Under the pieces are notes generated by a model. The model saw only the letters and a program-made list of their open reading frames with translations, was not told the DNA's origin and did not search any database. A program made the translations under genes and the position numbers. This document shows positions 12,212 through 23,781 of a stretch of DNA of 64,000 nt, in pieces (within the stretch, counting starts at the first letter, position 1; each line of letters opens with the position of its first letter). Source of the DNA: Humulus lupulus (lineage: Eukaryota > Streptophyta > Magnoliopsida > Rosales > Cannabaceae); contig NC_084797.1 in assembly GCF_963169125.1 (NCBI RefSeq), positions 103,565,868-103,629,867 of the forward strand, given 5' to 3'.

Positions 12212-12230
12212 TGGTGCTTTCATTGAGAGC
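12212..12230 (+). other. Tat-A primer-binding site
   Basis: TGGTGCTTTCATTGAGAGC starts three bases after the LTR. The identical 19-mer occurs on the minus strand at 62777-62795, also three bases from the Tat-C 5' LTR, which supports the role. Confidence 0.8.
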
Positions 12231-12256
12231 TTGATCTATCCCTGTTGAGAAAAACA

Positions 12257-15148
12257 ATGGCGAAAACTGCGAGGAAAACTGGACAGGCGGCCGCCGCTGC
12301 ACCGTCAAACCCGCCTCCTCCTCCTCCTCCTTCAAGCGTGGCTGAGGATGAGCCGCATTTGGACTTTGAGGAGGAAGAAATGGATGACGCGACGCTGAAA
12401 AGTACTCTGGGGGCGTTGCATGAAGAACTAGCCAATCTGAGGGCCAGTCAAGAAAGTGCTGCCAAAGTCATGGCAAGGCAGCATCAAAAGATTGAACGGC
12501 AGCACGCAGAGCTAAGTGAGAGGCAAGCGGAGATGGACCGCCGCCAGAGCGAGGCCATGGCAGCCTTAGAGGCAGCCTTGCAATTGGCTAGGAATCAGGT
12601 CGCACCTGTCTCGCAGCCTGATCAACCTGCGAATGGGCCACCCCACAGGGGTCCCAATCCAAGCCCACCTATCCAACCTTCGAGCCCGTAAAGGCCCGAG
12701 CAGCCTCAGGTGCCTCATGACGATGTCCCACAGGACCCTGAGGCACAGCCTCCATCCCAAGGTGGTCGCGGAAATCCCCCGCATCAGAGGCAGAATAGGA
12801 CCGAGCATCAGCCTCGTAGTCCTAGACGCCATAGGGGCGATGAGCCGAACCTACCGAACAGAGGTCAGAATCCTCCTGGTAACAGGAGGAACTTAGAGTT
12901 AGGCTCTGCGGTCCAGGGTCCCCCACGGCATGATAATGCACGGGGACACAACGACCAGCGCAGGCCACCCTCTAACGTTCGGGACTCTTCAGCCCGGGAT
13001 GGAAATCGAGGGAACAGTCGATCCCACCATAGCCAATCAAGATTCAGAGATGGCCATGGGTATAATGCTGGTCGGAGGAATGAAGAAAGAGGTGGAAACA
13101 GGAATCAGCTACCTAAGGATGACCAACCCGGCAGACGGGACGCTGGGGGGCAATCCAGACAGAATAACGTCTTCAACTGGCTCGGGGATAGCGAGCAGCG
13201 GAGAAGAGACGAGGATTTGAGAGACGTACTCAATGATCGCCACGAGCGGCATGGCGAGAACGTCCCCCCAGCAACAGAGGCCACAACAATTCCTGTCGCT
13301 GTACAGGCCCAGATAGATGCCCTCAACCAGGCAGTACAACAGCTGGTCGGGGGAAGAATGTCTTATATCGACCACGATAGGAGGAAAGGCACTCCTTTCG
13401 TCCAAAGGATAGCCATGGCGGAGACTCCTAGCAAGTTTAAAATGCCTACGCTTCCGAACTTTGACGGGTACGGAGACCCAGTATCTCATGTCAATAAGTT
13501 TGAGATACAAATGGACATTCAGAAAGTGTCCGAAGACGCTCGGTGCAGGATCTTCCCTGCAACACTTTCTGAGGCCGCGCAGGAGTGGTTTTTTAATTTC
13601 CCTCTTGCAAGCATAGTTTCCTGGGAGATGTTCGTAAGGGAGTTCTACGAACAATTCTATGCCGATCGCGTGCATCCAACCGAGGCAAACCAGCTGGTTG
13701 AGATCCGCTAGCAGGATGGAGAATCGCTGAAGGACTACATCCAGCGCTTTATGCGAGCAGCAATTGGAGCGAAAACAATGGGGGATAAGGGCAAAATGAT
13801 GGCCATAACCGCAGGGGTTAGGCGTCACTCCCCCCTCTGGAAGAGCCTTCGCAAAGATGGGGTTAGAACTACCCAAGAATTCTTGGACCGAGCTGATCGA
13901 TACATCAAGCTCGAAGATGCCATTGCCGATGATGGAAAGCCTTCAGGCAAGGATAAGAAGGCTGTCGAGCCCGCCAAAGCCGCCAATGGGTCTAAATCCA
14001 ACGGCAATGGCAAAGGCAAAGGCAACGGGAATGGTAACGGCAATGGTAAGAATGGTGGAAAATGGCCACACAATGAGCCTTCCACCTCCGACAATAAACG
14101 AGCCAAGGGTAACCGTTATGGACCTCGGTTCACTAACTACACTGCCTTTGTTGAGTCTCGGGGAGAGGTTTCTCAGGCCACGAGTTCCAGTGTGCCTTAC
14201 AAGAAGCCTGCCCCCATTCGAAAGGATATTTCGAAAAGAGACACTACCAAGTTTTGTCGTTATCATAACGACTACGGACATGACACCAATGAATGCAACC
14301 AGATGAAAGACGAAATCGAGTTCCTTATTAGACAAGGACACTTGAGAAGATACGTACGGGCCTCGAGAAGTTCCCAACGAGAAGCTCCGGGTAGCAACGA
14401 GCAAGCGCCCACGCGCCAACGCTTGCCACCTTTACAGCCTGCCCCCGTGACTGGCACACTGCTAACCATTTGTGGAGGCCCGCACCTCGCGGGAAATAGT
14501 GGTAAGGCCAGGGAAAGATACGCTCGGACCCTGCGCCATGAATTGGACATCGAGATGATGACTGTGGAGGACCGTGCACCAAAAAAGGCTCGATCAGAAG
14601 AGGGGGAAATAAACTTCTCTGATTGCGATGCCCAACATGTCCGCTTCCCACATTCTGATCCGCTGGTCGTGGACATCCAAATGGCCAACATGATGGTGAT
14701 GAAGGTGCTGGTCGATACAGGGAGTTCAGTGAATATCCTGTATAAATATTCGTTGGAACGCATGAAATTGTTCGTTAAGGACTTGGAGCCTTGCAACCAA
14801 ACGATATACGGCTTCTCGGGTGAAGGACTCGCCCCTGCCGGATTGATCAGACTACCAGTGACGACAGGTACAACACCTGCTACAAGGACATTACTCGCTA
14901 CCTTTGTAGTAGTCGATTGTCCTTCGGCATACAATGCCGTCATTGGGAGGCCTATACTGGTTGATCTACGGGCCGTCATCTCTATGTGGCACTTAGCCAT
15001 GAAGTTCCCGACAGACGCAGGGGTAGGACGCGTGTTGGGGAACCAGAGGGAAGCCAGAGAGTGCTACGACGCCTCAATCACGAAGGCGAAAAAGGGAACA
15101 TCGAAGAGCACTACCTCAAATAGGTTGCAAATGGAAGTTGATACATAA
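12257..15148 (+). pseudogene. Tat-A gag and aspartic protease
   Basis: One reading frame runs from the ATG at 12257 to the stop at 15146-15148, broken by in-frame stops at 12689-12691 (TAA) and 13709-13711 (TAG). Order: Ala/Pro-rich N-terminus, a charged helix with KIERQHAELSERQAEMDRR, a basic Arg/Asn/Gly-rich stretch, a Retrotrans_gag capsid domain (about 13440-13930, FKMPTLPNFDGYGDP to RADRYIKLEDA), a Lys/Gly/Asn-rich stretch, a zinc-knuckle variant with spacing C-X2-H-X4-H-X4-C (CRYHNDYGHDTNEC, near 14254), and a retropepsin active site VDTGSS (near 14710). The protein would assemble particles and be processed by the protease; the stops make this copy inactive. Confidence 0.88.
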
Positions 15149-16323
15149 GCCCAATCCGGTGATGAAATCACCAAATAGGGTGTTGCCCAAAGTGAGGATA
15201 GAGATCTAGATCCTCGCTTTGGGGATTTTGAAGAGAACGTTGGACCTGTCGAGGACCTGGAAGAGGTCCAACTCGATGAAAAAGACCCGACCAGAGTCGT
15301 AAAGGTCGGGAAAAATCTAGAACCAACCACAAAGCATACATTGGTGGAATTTTTGTGAAGGAACCAGGTTGTCTTTGTCTGGTCGCATAAAGACATGGCT
15401 GGGATAGACCCTGCAGTTATCAGCCATGTCCTGAACATAGACAAGACCTTTCCACCCGTGCAACAAAAAAAAGGCTGCTCGATAAGGACCGATCGAGAGC
15501 CCTAAAAGAAGAAGTTGAAAGATTAAAGGAGAATGGGTTCATCAGGGTGGCCTTTTATCCATCGTGGGTCTCCAATCCAGTGTTGGTTCCCAAGCCTAAC
15601 GGCAAATGGCGAACCTGTGTGGATTTCACAGATCTCAATAAAGCCTGCCCAAAGAATTGCTTCCCACTCCCAAGAATCGATCAGTTGGTCGATGCTACTA
15701 CAGGACACGAGATCCTCTCGTTCATGGATGCCTATTCAGGCTACAATCAAATTAGCATGCATCCCCCTGACGAGGATCACACCAGCTTTCGGACTGATAC
15801 GTGCTTATACTGTTATAAAGTAATGCCCTTCGGACTGAAAAACGTAGGTGCGACTTACCAGTGGCTAGTCAATCACATGTTTAAAGAGCTGATCGGAGTG
15901 AACATGGAGGTATATGTGGACGACAAGCTGGTAAAGTCTAAAATGGCAGAAGGACATGTGAAGGATTTGTAAGGATGTTTTGATGTACTAAACAAGTACT
16001 AGATGAAATTAAATCCTCTCAAATGTTCCTTCGGAGTTGGATCAGGAAAGTTTTTGGGGTTCATTGTAAATTCAAGAGGAATCGAGGCCAACCCCGACAA
16101 GATAAAAGCCCTGATCGACATGAAATTGCTAGAGAAAATTAAAGATGTACAAAGTCTAACTGGGAGAATCGTCGCCCTGAGTAGATTTATTTCAAAGTCA
16201 ACGGACAAGTGTGTCCCCTTTTTTAATCTACTTAGGGGCAATAAGAAATTTGAATGGACAGGAGACTACGAGCAAGCTTTTCAAGACTTGAAAGTGCATT
16301 GGCACAGCCACCCGTTTTATTAA
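15149..16323 (+). pseudogene. Tat-A reverse transcriptase
   Basis: In the gag frame, stops occur at 15176-15178 and 15356-15358. At an eight-A run (15465-15472) the frame shifts, and from 15481 the polymerase reads DKDRSRALKEEVERLKENGF and then a classical palm and fingers: [38 protein letters not shown], and catalytic YVDD in MEVYVDDKLVKSK near 15910. Stops at 15970-15972 and 16000-16002 split off the thumb part ([20 protein letters not shown]). Another shift near 16290 moves the frame to the RNase H part. Several independent lesions indicate long inactivity. Confidence 0.88.
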
Positions 16324-18485
16324 AGCCGATTGAAGGAGAGACTTTGTTCATTTACCTGGCGATCACAGAAGTTGCTGCTAGTGCGGTACTAGTACGAGAG
16401 GAAGAAGGCGTACAAAAAGCGGTATACTATGTTAGCAAGAGGTTGATTGGGGCAGAACTAAGATATCCACCCATTGAAAGGTTAGCATATTGCTTAATCC
16501 TGGCCTCAAGGAAGCTACACCCTTACTTCCAAGCCCATCCCATCACAGTGCTAACCGACCAGCCCCTTCGGCAAGTCCTCCAAAAACCAGAGGCGGCTGG
16601 GCGATTATTAAAATGGGCAGTCAAATTAGGGCAGTTTGATATCACGTATTCACCGCGAGCAGCAGTAAAAGGACAAGTCTTGGCTGATCTTATTGCAGAG
16701 TTCACCGAACTCCTAGACAGCGAGCAGTGCGAACAACCTAGTGCGCCTGAGCCTCAAGAGAAAGCTCCTTCGTGGAAGTTATTCACGGATGGGTCGTCCA
16801 TCGAATCCCACTCAGGAGCGGGAGTGATATTGATAACGCCGGAAGGGCATCGATTTCACTGCACTATTAGGTTCAACTTCACCGCGTCAAATAATGAAGC
16901 CAAATATGAAGCCCTCATCGCTGGACTGAGAATGGCCAAAGACATGGGCATAAAGACGCTTGATATTTACAGCGATTCACAGTTGGTGGTGAATCAAGTT
17001 CTAGGGGAATATCAAGCGCGGGGCTTAAAAATGGTAGCCTACTTGAATAAAACCAAAAACCTGCTAGCCCAGCTTACAAAGTATACCCTCCAACAAATAC
17101 CGAGGGGTCAGAATTCAAATGCAGACGCCTTAGCCAAACTTGCGAGCACGAAAGATGCTGACACTTTGAACATTGTACCAGTAGAAAGATTGAGTGAGCC
17201 AAGCATACAGGTAACAGAGACCAGTATGGAAATTCGAATGGAGGATACATGGATGGCGCCTTACTTGGAGTATCTGACAAAAGGTGTGTTACCAACAGAT
17301 AGAAACAAGGCCAGAACTCTGCAAAGGCAGGCCGCTAGGTACATACTGGTCGATTGTGTCATGTACAGAAGAGGATATTCCATGCCACTACTCAGGTGTA
17401 TTACACCAGAAAAAGCTAAGGAGCTAATGAGAGAGGTACATGAAGGCTTCTGTGGGGATCACGCTGGGGGGCAGAGTTTGGCAAAAAAGATTCTAAGGCA
17501 GGGATACTTCTGGCCAACTATGAACGAGGATTCGATGGAATTTGTACGAAGATGTGATAAATGTCAAAGGTTCTCCAAAATTCCACGAGCAGCTCCAAAT
17601 GAGTTGAAACAAATGCAAAGTCCGTGGCCTTTTGCGGTATGGGGGATAGATTTGATTGGATCCCTACCAACGGGAAAAGGCAGAGTAAAGTACGCAGTCG
17701 TGGCAGTCGATTACTTCACCAAGTGGGCCGAAGCTGAACCACTCGCTACCATAACGACCAAGAAAGTTCTTGACTTTGTCATCAAGAACATTGTTTGCCG
17801 GTATGGCTTGCCCCGAAAGATAGTTTCAGACAACGAAACCCAATTTGACAGTGGCTTGTTCACCGACTTCTGCGAAAGGCACGGAGTTATCAAAAGCTTT
17901 TCTTCAGTTGCACATCCCCAAGAAAACGGGCAGGTCGAAGCCGTGAACAAGAATCTTAAGGGCACCCTGAAGAAAAGGCTTGAAGATGCTAAAGGAGTGT
18001 GGCCAGAACAGCTGCCTGAAGTCCTCTGGTTGTATAGAACGTCTCACCGAACAGCGACAGGTCACACCCCATTTTCCTTAGCTTATGGATATGAGGCTAT
18101 GTTACCTGTCGAGTTAGATCCCCCCTCACATCGGCGCTTAACATACGACCAAAACTAGAACGACCAATTAATGATAGAGTCCCTAGACTCGATTGACGAG
18201 ATACGGGAGAAAGCCCAACTCCGAGTTGCTGCGTACCAGCAAAAGGTCGCCCGATACTTTAACTCCAAAGTAAAAGAAAGAAAATTCAACGTTGGTGACT
18301 TGGTGCTACGACGAGTTTTCTTGAATACCCGCGACCCCACTGCTGGAGTACTCGGACCTAACTGGGAAGGACCTTACGAGATTGAAGAAGTCCTTCACCC
18401 GGGCACCTACAAACTTGCACGCCTGAATGGAGATCTCGTTCCACGTTATTGGAATGGAGAACACCTGCGCAAGTATTATCAATGA
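16254..18485 (+). pseudogene. Tat-A RNase H, second RNase H and integrase
   Basis: One frame from about 16290 to 18158. It holds the polymerase-linked RNase H region (YYVSKRLIGAELRYPPIE), then a second RNase H starting LFTDGSSIESHSGAGVIL with IYSDSQLVVNQV, then the integrase zinc finger (HEGFCGDHAGG...CDKCQRF) and core with GIDLIGS, SDNETQFDS and the catalytic Glu in [15 protein letters not shown] at 18156-18158 separates the C-terminal domain (18171-18485), which has the GPNWEGPYE segment and ends EHLRKYYQ. The tandem pair of RNase H domains is the key evidence for the Tat lineage. Confidence 0.9.
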
Positions 18486-19222
18486 ACAGTCCTTTTTAAA
18501 GAACTGGCTTGTATTAAAATTCTACTTTTTACAAGTTTTGCAAAAAGGGTTAGCCACGTTGTATGGCTAATCGCTTATAAATGTAAGATCTTTTTAAGAT
18601 CACTCGTAAAGACATGTTTAGTCCATTTTTAATACGAGATTATAAGGGACTGTGCGCAGCCAGTCATTCTTGCTAACTATTGTAAATTTATTTTTACAAG
18701 TATTTGTTCATTACGTGTGTTGTTTTGCTGTATTACGTGTTAAATTATGCAACGAGCAGTAATGTTCGCATAGGTCGTGGTCAAGGAAAGTGACCAAGGA
18801 CCTAAAGCTCCTCGATCTCTTGGGGGGCATATAAGGAACATCGATAGCAAAGCATACCATGAGGTATGTAAACACATGAACAAAATAATGGAAAGCATGC
18901 TACGGTACTTAGAGTATTTTTCAAAATTTATGATTTTGTTAAATCAAACCAAAGTACTATGCTAAGTTCGTTCATGCGAACATGTATTATAATAAAAGAT
19001 TATAATATCAAAGGCAAACGTTTACACCGCGAGCATTAGCGCTCGGATGTAAAAATTGAATTAAAAGGAATAAAAACCTTTACACTGCGAGCAGTATTGC
19101 CCGGATGTAATTGTTCAAACATAAGCAAAAGAGCTGCCCTCGCAGCAATAAAATTAAAAAAGGATTGTCTTTACAAAAAGACCCGTGGGCCATAAAAAGA
19201 AAAAAAATATGTATTAATTTTG
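18486..19222. repeat. Hairpins and short repeats between converging genes of Tat-A
   Basis: No coding sequence. A hairpin with perfect arms TTAGCCA and TGGCTAA (18550-18570), a palindromic GATCTTTTTAAGATC (about 18588-18602), and a direct repeat of about 28 bp with a GCGAGCA core (19021 and 19080) lie between the end of pol (plus) and the end of the antisense gene (minus). They may help end or polyadenylate converging transcripts; that is inference. Confidence 0.55.
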
Positions 19223-21672
19223 CTAGGGGGCAGGAGGGTCTTCTGGATTAGGAGCGTTTGGACCAGCCGGAGGTTTAGCCACAGCAGCAGCAGCAGGAGT
19301 TTGGGCCTTGGCGGCCTTGGCTTTCTCTTCTGCTTCCAGCCGAGCAACACACTGCATCATCAGCGTCTCTTGCAACTGCTCGGAGAGATAGCTGATGCTG
19401 CCTCCCGATTGTGCTTCCAAAAGTCGTAGAAGCAAAGGAAGGTGGCTTCCTTATACTTCTTCAGAGTTTTAACTCCGTCCTCCTCGAGCTCGCGCACCCG
19501 TTCCTCAAGCTTCCTTACCTCATCCCTGCTGGCGGTCAGGTCGAGTGTGAGCTGCTTGCACTCTTGGGTGTTGAGTTTGCAGTTCTCCTTCCATTTATGC
19601 CGCTCGTCGATGGCTTTGTTCCGGGCCGCCTCGCTCTCCTGAAGCTCTCCGGTAAGAGTGGATTGGTCCTCGCATAACTGCTCGTTCAACTTAACCAGCT
19701 CCTTGTTCTCCTCGAGCAGCTTAGCCTTCTCATCCTCGAGCGCTTGCGTGGCCTAGGCAAGCCTGGAGTCATAGTTCCTCTCTCGAGAAACCATCGCCCT
19801 AGCTCGACGCCAGCTGGCAGTCAAGGACAAAAACCCCTGAAGAAAAAAGTGAGTTAAGAAAGGAAGTTTAACATAAATGACAAAGCAGCGAAAGACGACT
19901 TACACTGGCTATCTCATTCAGCCCCCTGTTAATGATTTCGTTGATGTCCATCGTGGCAGTATCGGTGATGGTGACTTGGGCACGCTTATGCTTGGAGAGC
20001 CGATATAATCTCTCCCTGGCCATGCCAACTATGTGGCTGGGCAGGGAGCCTTCAGACAGTTGGTCCGTGGTCTCTTTGTCTGCGGCCTTTGAGGAAGGCC
20101 GAGTGCTGGCAGGCGTGGGAGTTTGCTGCTCGGAGGCGGACGGATGTGTTAAGTTCTCTCTGGAGGGAGCGTCGGCAGGAGAATCTTCTGTGCGGGCCTT
20201 CTTCGCGGGGGTCTTGCTGCTTTCCCCACTTGTTCTTTTGCTGTCCTTCTTCGAGGCAGAAGCTTCAGCAGCTGCTTGGTAATGTGCAAAGAAGTCCCCG
20301 GGGTCCATGCCTGCACAAAGAATGACATTTCAAACGATGAGTTTAAAGGGTCGCAGAGAAACAAAGGATAGAGTATAAGAGATGCAAAAGTAAGGTACCC
20401 GAGCTACACCTACTGGTCGTAACATTATCTACTAAACTACCTAGTTCCTGGAAGAAATCTGAATTTAAAGAAGGAGCGTTCCTAAAGTTGCCGTCCCCAT
20501 CAAACAAGTGGATGGGAATGGGCAAGTTATTTAAAAATGAGAATGGTGTACCGTGTAGATCCGACGAGTCATCAGACTGTTCAGCAGGCTTGGTAGCCTT
20601 TTGTTTCCCCTTGCCCTTGGGGACCGACGGTTCTGCTGCTCGGTGGGGAGCAGCAGGTTCCCTGATTGTAACCCCAGTTGGCCTCCTCCTAGGAGGGGGT
20701 GATTGAGGTTGCTGCTCGGGACCCTGCTCGCGTCCCACACCAGCATGGACACCACCCGCCCCAGGATGGCTGGTCGCGGGAGAGGAGCCCTTAAGGCCAG
20801 CCAACCTAAGGTTAGCCTCGGTGATCAAGTTTTTCACACTCTTAGTAGCATTGGACATACTGGCTAAGAGTGCTGCCCTCGACTCCATTCCTGGAGTGGG
20901 GGTCGGGCGCAACCATGGACCTGGAGTACAGTGGAACAGTAGAATATTATGACAAGGAAAAATTTAAAGGGCAAGAACTACTGGTTTAACGCTCGTTATT
21001 CCCCTTACCTCCTCGGGTGAATGCCAGGTTGTTCGCAGCAATGTCAGGTGTGAGAAAGTATTCCAGGTGATACTTCCCCACATTGGAGATATGGGTAGTC
21101 TCAGACAGAAACGTGCGTCCAGTCTCCTGATGGCAAAAGTGGAAGAACCCCATACCGTCCTGGTTGGGGTTGGACTTAAGGTCAAAAAGATAATTGACCT
21201 CATGAGGAGAGGGGGCTGGCCAATTCTTAAGTTTGTAAAGGATATAGAGCGTGGTTAGCATCCTATATCCGTTCGGGGTAATCTGAAAAGGGGCCACCCC
21301 GAAGTAATTAGCCACCCCTTGGAAAAATGAATGCAGAGGCAAGGTGGCACCCGCCTCAAGATGATATCTCATCCAGGCGCTGAAAGCCCCCCCTGGTAGG
21401 TTGGCTCGCTGGTCGATGGAAGGCCTAACTAGGGTCACCCCCGTCAGATTGTACTTGGTTAAATAATTGGAGACTATGCGAATGGTCACCGTACTCGGAG
21501 ATACCACGTGCCACTCGACAGCTGGCTGGTCGGCATGACGAGGACAGGCACGCGCCTGAACTTCGGTCTCAGGAGGAAATTCTCGTCGACCACTGGTCGA
21601 GGGGGCGTCGGCAGGAGGCTGACTTGGAGAAGGGTTGCGTCTTTTTCTGGCCTTGGTTTTTGTTCTGGCCAT
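19223..21672 (-). pseudogene. Tat-A antisense multi-exon gene (decayed)
   Basis: Read on the minus strand. ATG at 21672 just after a CAG acceptor; exon 1 21672-21009; exon 2 20920-20399; exon 3 20310-19904; exon 4 from 19836. GT-AG introns have phases 1, 1 and 0, and the first three exons sum to 1593 nt, a multiple of three. Exon 1 encodes a basic start (MARTKTKARKRR) and a domain resembling Pfam PF04195, 'putative gypsy type transposon' (LPLHSFFQGVANYFGVAPFQ; NWPAPSPHEVNYLFDLKSN). Exons 2-3 are low-complexity. Exon 4 is a coiled coil with the FLCFYDFWKHN motif. A TAG at 19755-19753 and a frame shift near 19400 kill this copy. Function unknown; homologous to the genes at 41869-46629 and 50957-55104. 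Confidence 0.75.
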
Positions 21673-22403
21673 TTTCTGGGTAGGAGCTGGTGGAGGATTT
21701 GGGTTAGAGCATGAGAATGGGATATCTGGAATTAACGTGGATGGATTTTCTTCGCCTTCAAGCAGTTGGCTAAGAGATCGTCTTCGATAGGTCTTTCTCC
21801 TCCCCAAGGGTCTTGCATATGAATTGCAAACAGACAATGGAGGAGATAAGACAATCCGCGAAGTAGTGTGGGGAAGCTGGGATAATGTTGCTCGTGCCTA
21901 AATAGCCAGCAGCATCCTAATCCTACGTTAACTTCAACGCGAGTAAATAACAAAAAAGAGCAGGGAAAGAAGAACGTTTTCTGGGCAGAACTTTTTTCAA
22001 CTCCCAAAGAGCGGGAAAAAATTTCAGTTTTTTCGTCTAGCTTAAAGGTTGAATCTTTCGACAACCTAACGTCCCAAATCAGAAACTCTATCTATCAAAG
22101 TACTGGATTGACCCATACAAGGTATAAAAACGCAGTTTTGCAGAATATCAGGTGATTTGTATCATAAACCCTAAAAACCCTATTTAAGAGCACAAAGATA
22201 GCATGCATGGCATAGTACAGAGCTTAAAGGATGGAATCCTTACCTGAGAGAAGGAGGAGATGCAGAGGAAAAGGAAAACTTACGGCGGAAGACCTGCGGC
22301 ACGACGTCAGACTGCTTTTCGAAGCTCTGAACAACTGGGGCAATTTCTTGAAATTTTTGACAAGAATGACGGGTAAAGATTTCTTGAAAAAGAAGGAAGG
22401 CTA

Positions 22404-22412
22404 CTTATAAAG
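22404..22412 (-). promoter_or_regulatory. TATA box of the Tat-A antisense gene
   Basis: On the minus strand CTTTATAAG sits about 740 nt upstream of the antisense ATG and just inside the 3' LTR. Two good splice donors follow in the leader (near 22283 and at 22243, the latter CAG|GTAAGG), matching the spliced leaders of the other two Tat elements. Confidence 0.55.
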
Positions 22413-22630
22413 ATTGAAAGGGTAGCCCAAAAGACGGTAATCATCACTTCCCACTTTCGAAACGTGGGGAAGTGGACAAGCCGTCAGATTGCCTTTTTGG
22501 AAACTGAAAAGACTTGATTAGACATAATTATGTCACAGTTTTCGAAAGCGCACGGGGATTCTGATAGATGTGGGAAGATGAACGGTTGTTCCCTTAAGTT
22601 TCTTTATTGCTGGTCACACTAAACAAACTT

Positions 22631-22640
22631 GAGGGGAAAA
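22631..22640 (+). other. Tat-A polypurine tract
   Basis: GAGGGGAAAA immediately precedes the 3' LTR start at 22641. Corresponding tracts precede the 3' LTRs of Tat-B and Tat-C on the minus strand. Confidence 0.8.
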
Positions 22641-23246
22641 TGTTATCCCAAAAATCTGAAGTGAATGACATGGCAGGAATTAATTGCGCGTGGCTGACAC
22701 CTGGCAAAACCTGTGCTCGACCATCGACCAGGAAGGTGTTCGGCGTTACGTAATCGAACTCTCCATACGACCAGTCTGGTCGTAGGCACGCAACACGCGG
22801 AGGAAATCTTAGGCAGTTATGATGGAATCTGAAATTCTCTCCCATGATTTCCTAAATGTCCGATTATTTAGGAAATAATATCTGTAACAAATCAAGAAAA
22901 ATCTTCCCTGAGCTTATAAATAGAGGAAGAGGACTCAGGGAAAGGGGCAGACTCTTATTTTCTCTTTTCAGACTTCTAAATCGCTTGTGATTAGAAATAT
23001 CATAGAAATCATATTGTATTTGTTCTTCAGAGGCTAGTGAAACTCATTGAACCCTAGTTCTTTGATCACTCCTTTGAGTTTTACATCAATAACAATCTAA
23101 GTGGACGTAGGTTATTACCAGATCCTGGGGCCGAACCACTATAAAACATCGTGTTCTTATTATTTTTGCTATTACGTTCTTTCCAACGCATTCATCCACG
23201 TCAAGTGTTTTGACTCCGTGTCAGTTGCCCAAAATCAGGGTCAACA
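22641..23246 (+). repeat. Tat-A 3' LTR
   Basis: 606 bp, TGTTATCCC...GTCAACA, the same length as the 5' LTR and about 97.7% identical by eye. It contains a perfect dyad TACGACCAG-T-CTGGTCGTA at 22766-22784 and the same TATA box as the 5' LTR. Confidence 0.92.
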
Positions 23247-23714
23247 CCTACATTTAACCAATTAACCTTGTCATGTCTAACTAATTACCAAATACTTTCT
23301 CATTACTCAATGAACCCCAAAATATTCTCCAAGTTCCCAAAATACCCCTAGGCTCACCCCGAGCCGGGTATTAAACCCCAATGTGACTATTTCGCTAATC
23401 CGCTCACTAGGATTGCCTCAAGCCATATTCAGCAAATATATCCACATAATATTGTGGTCTCGATCATATATCACATAAAATCACATTTATGCCCTCAACT
23501 GGCCAAAATTACAATTATGCCCTTATAAGCTATAAAGGGCCCACATGCATATCTAATACTCATAAACCTACATATAATATATTCAAATAATCGTATTAAT
23601 CATGCATGCCACATAGTCACACATTTAACCAATTAAACATACATATAACCAATTGTGCCCTCTCGACACGCTAATCAAGGCCCTAAGCCCTATTAGCAAT
23701 TTTGGGTCGTTACA

Positions 23715-23781
23715 AATATAGTCATATTTAAGAAAGGTAGCATTTGTCAAAACAAATGTTTTTTTTTTCTTTTGGACTATA
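23715..23781 (-). pseudogene. copia fragment upstream of reverse transcriptase
   Basis: On the minus strand it reads YSPKEKKTFVLTNATFLKYD, the segment between integrase and reverse transcriptase of Ty1/copia polyproteins. It continues the fragment at 9308-9877 across the inserted LTR. A second copia element of the same general type (23782 onward) truncates it on the other side. Confidence 0.7.

Larger units (their letters stand above)
11603..23246 (+). mobile_element. Tat-A: complete but decayed Tat-type gypsy element
   Basis: 11,644 bp, delimited by two 606-bp LTRs and the exact 5-bp duplication CCTAC (11598-11602 and 23247-23251). Order: 5' LTR, primer site, gag-protease, reverse transcriptase, RNase H, a second RNase H, integrase, then a 4-kb 3' region with an antisense gene, polypurine tract and 3' LTR. 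The dual RNase H and the long 3' region with an antisense gene are characters of the Tat lineage. My count is 14 differences between the LTRs (12 transitions), about 2.3%. Confidence 0.92.
9878..23714 (+). mobile_element. 2.2-kb-family LTR interrupted by Tat-A
   Basis: Starts TGTAACGCCCTGGATAACC at 9878 and ends GGGTCGTTACA at 23714, with matching 5-bp target copies AATAT (9873-9877 and 23715-23719). Removing Tat-A and its target copy leaves about 2188 bp, the normal LTR size of this family, with no internal domain. It inserted into a copia gene, then received Tat-A. Confidence 0.85.

Noticed and set aside
13109..13876. 255-codon minus-strand frame opposite gag of Tat-A
   Set aside because: It overlaps the clearly coding gag frame and has no recognisable domain; a mirror of codon bias.
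15465..15472. Eight-A run at the gag-pol frame change in Tat-A as a programmed frameshift site
   Set aside because: Tat-C encodes the same region in a single frame and Tat-A has stops on both sides, so a one-base deletion is simpler.
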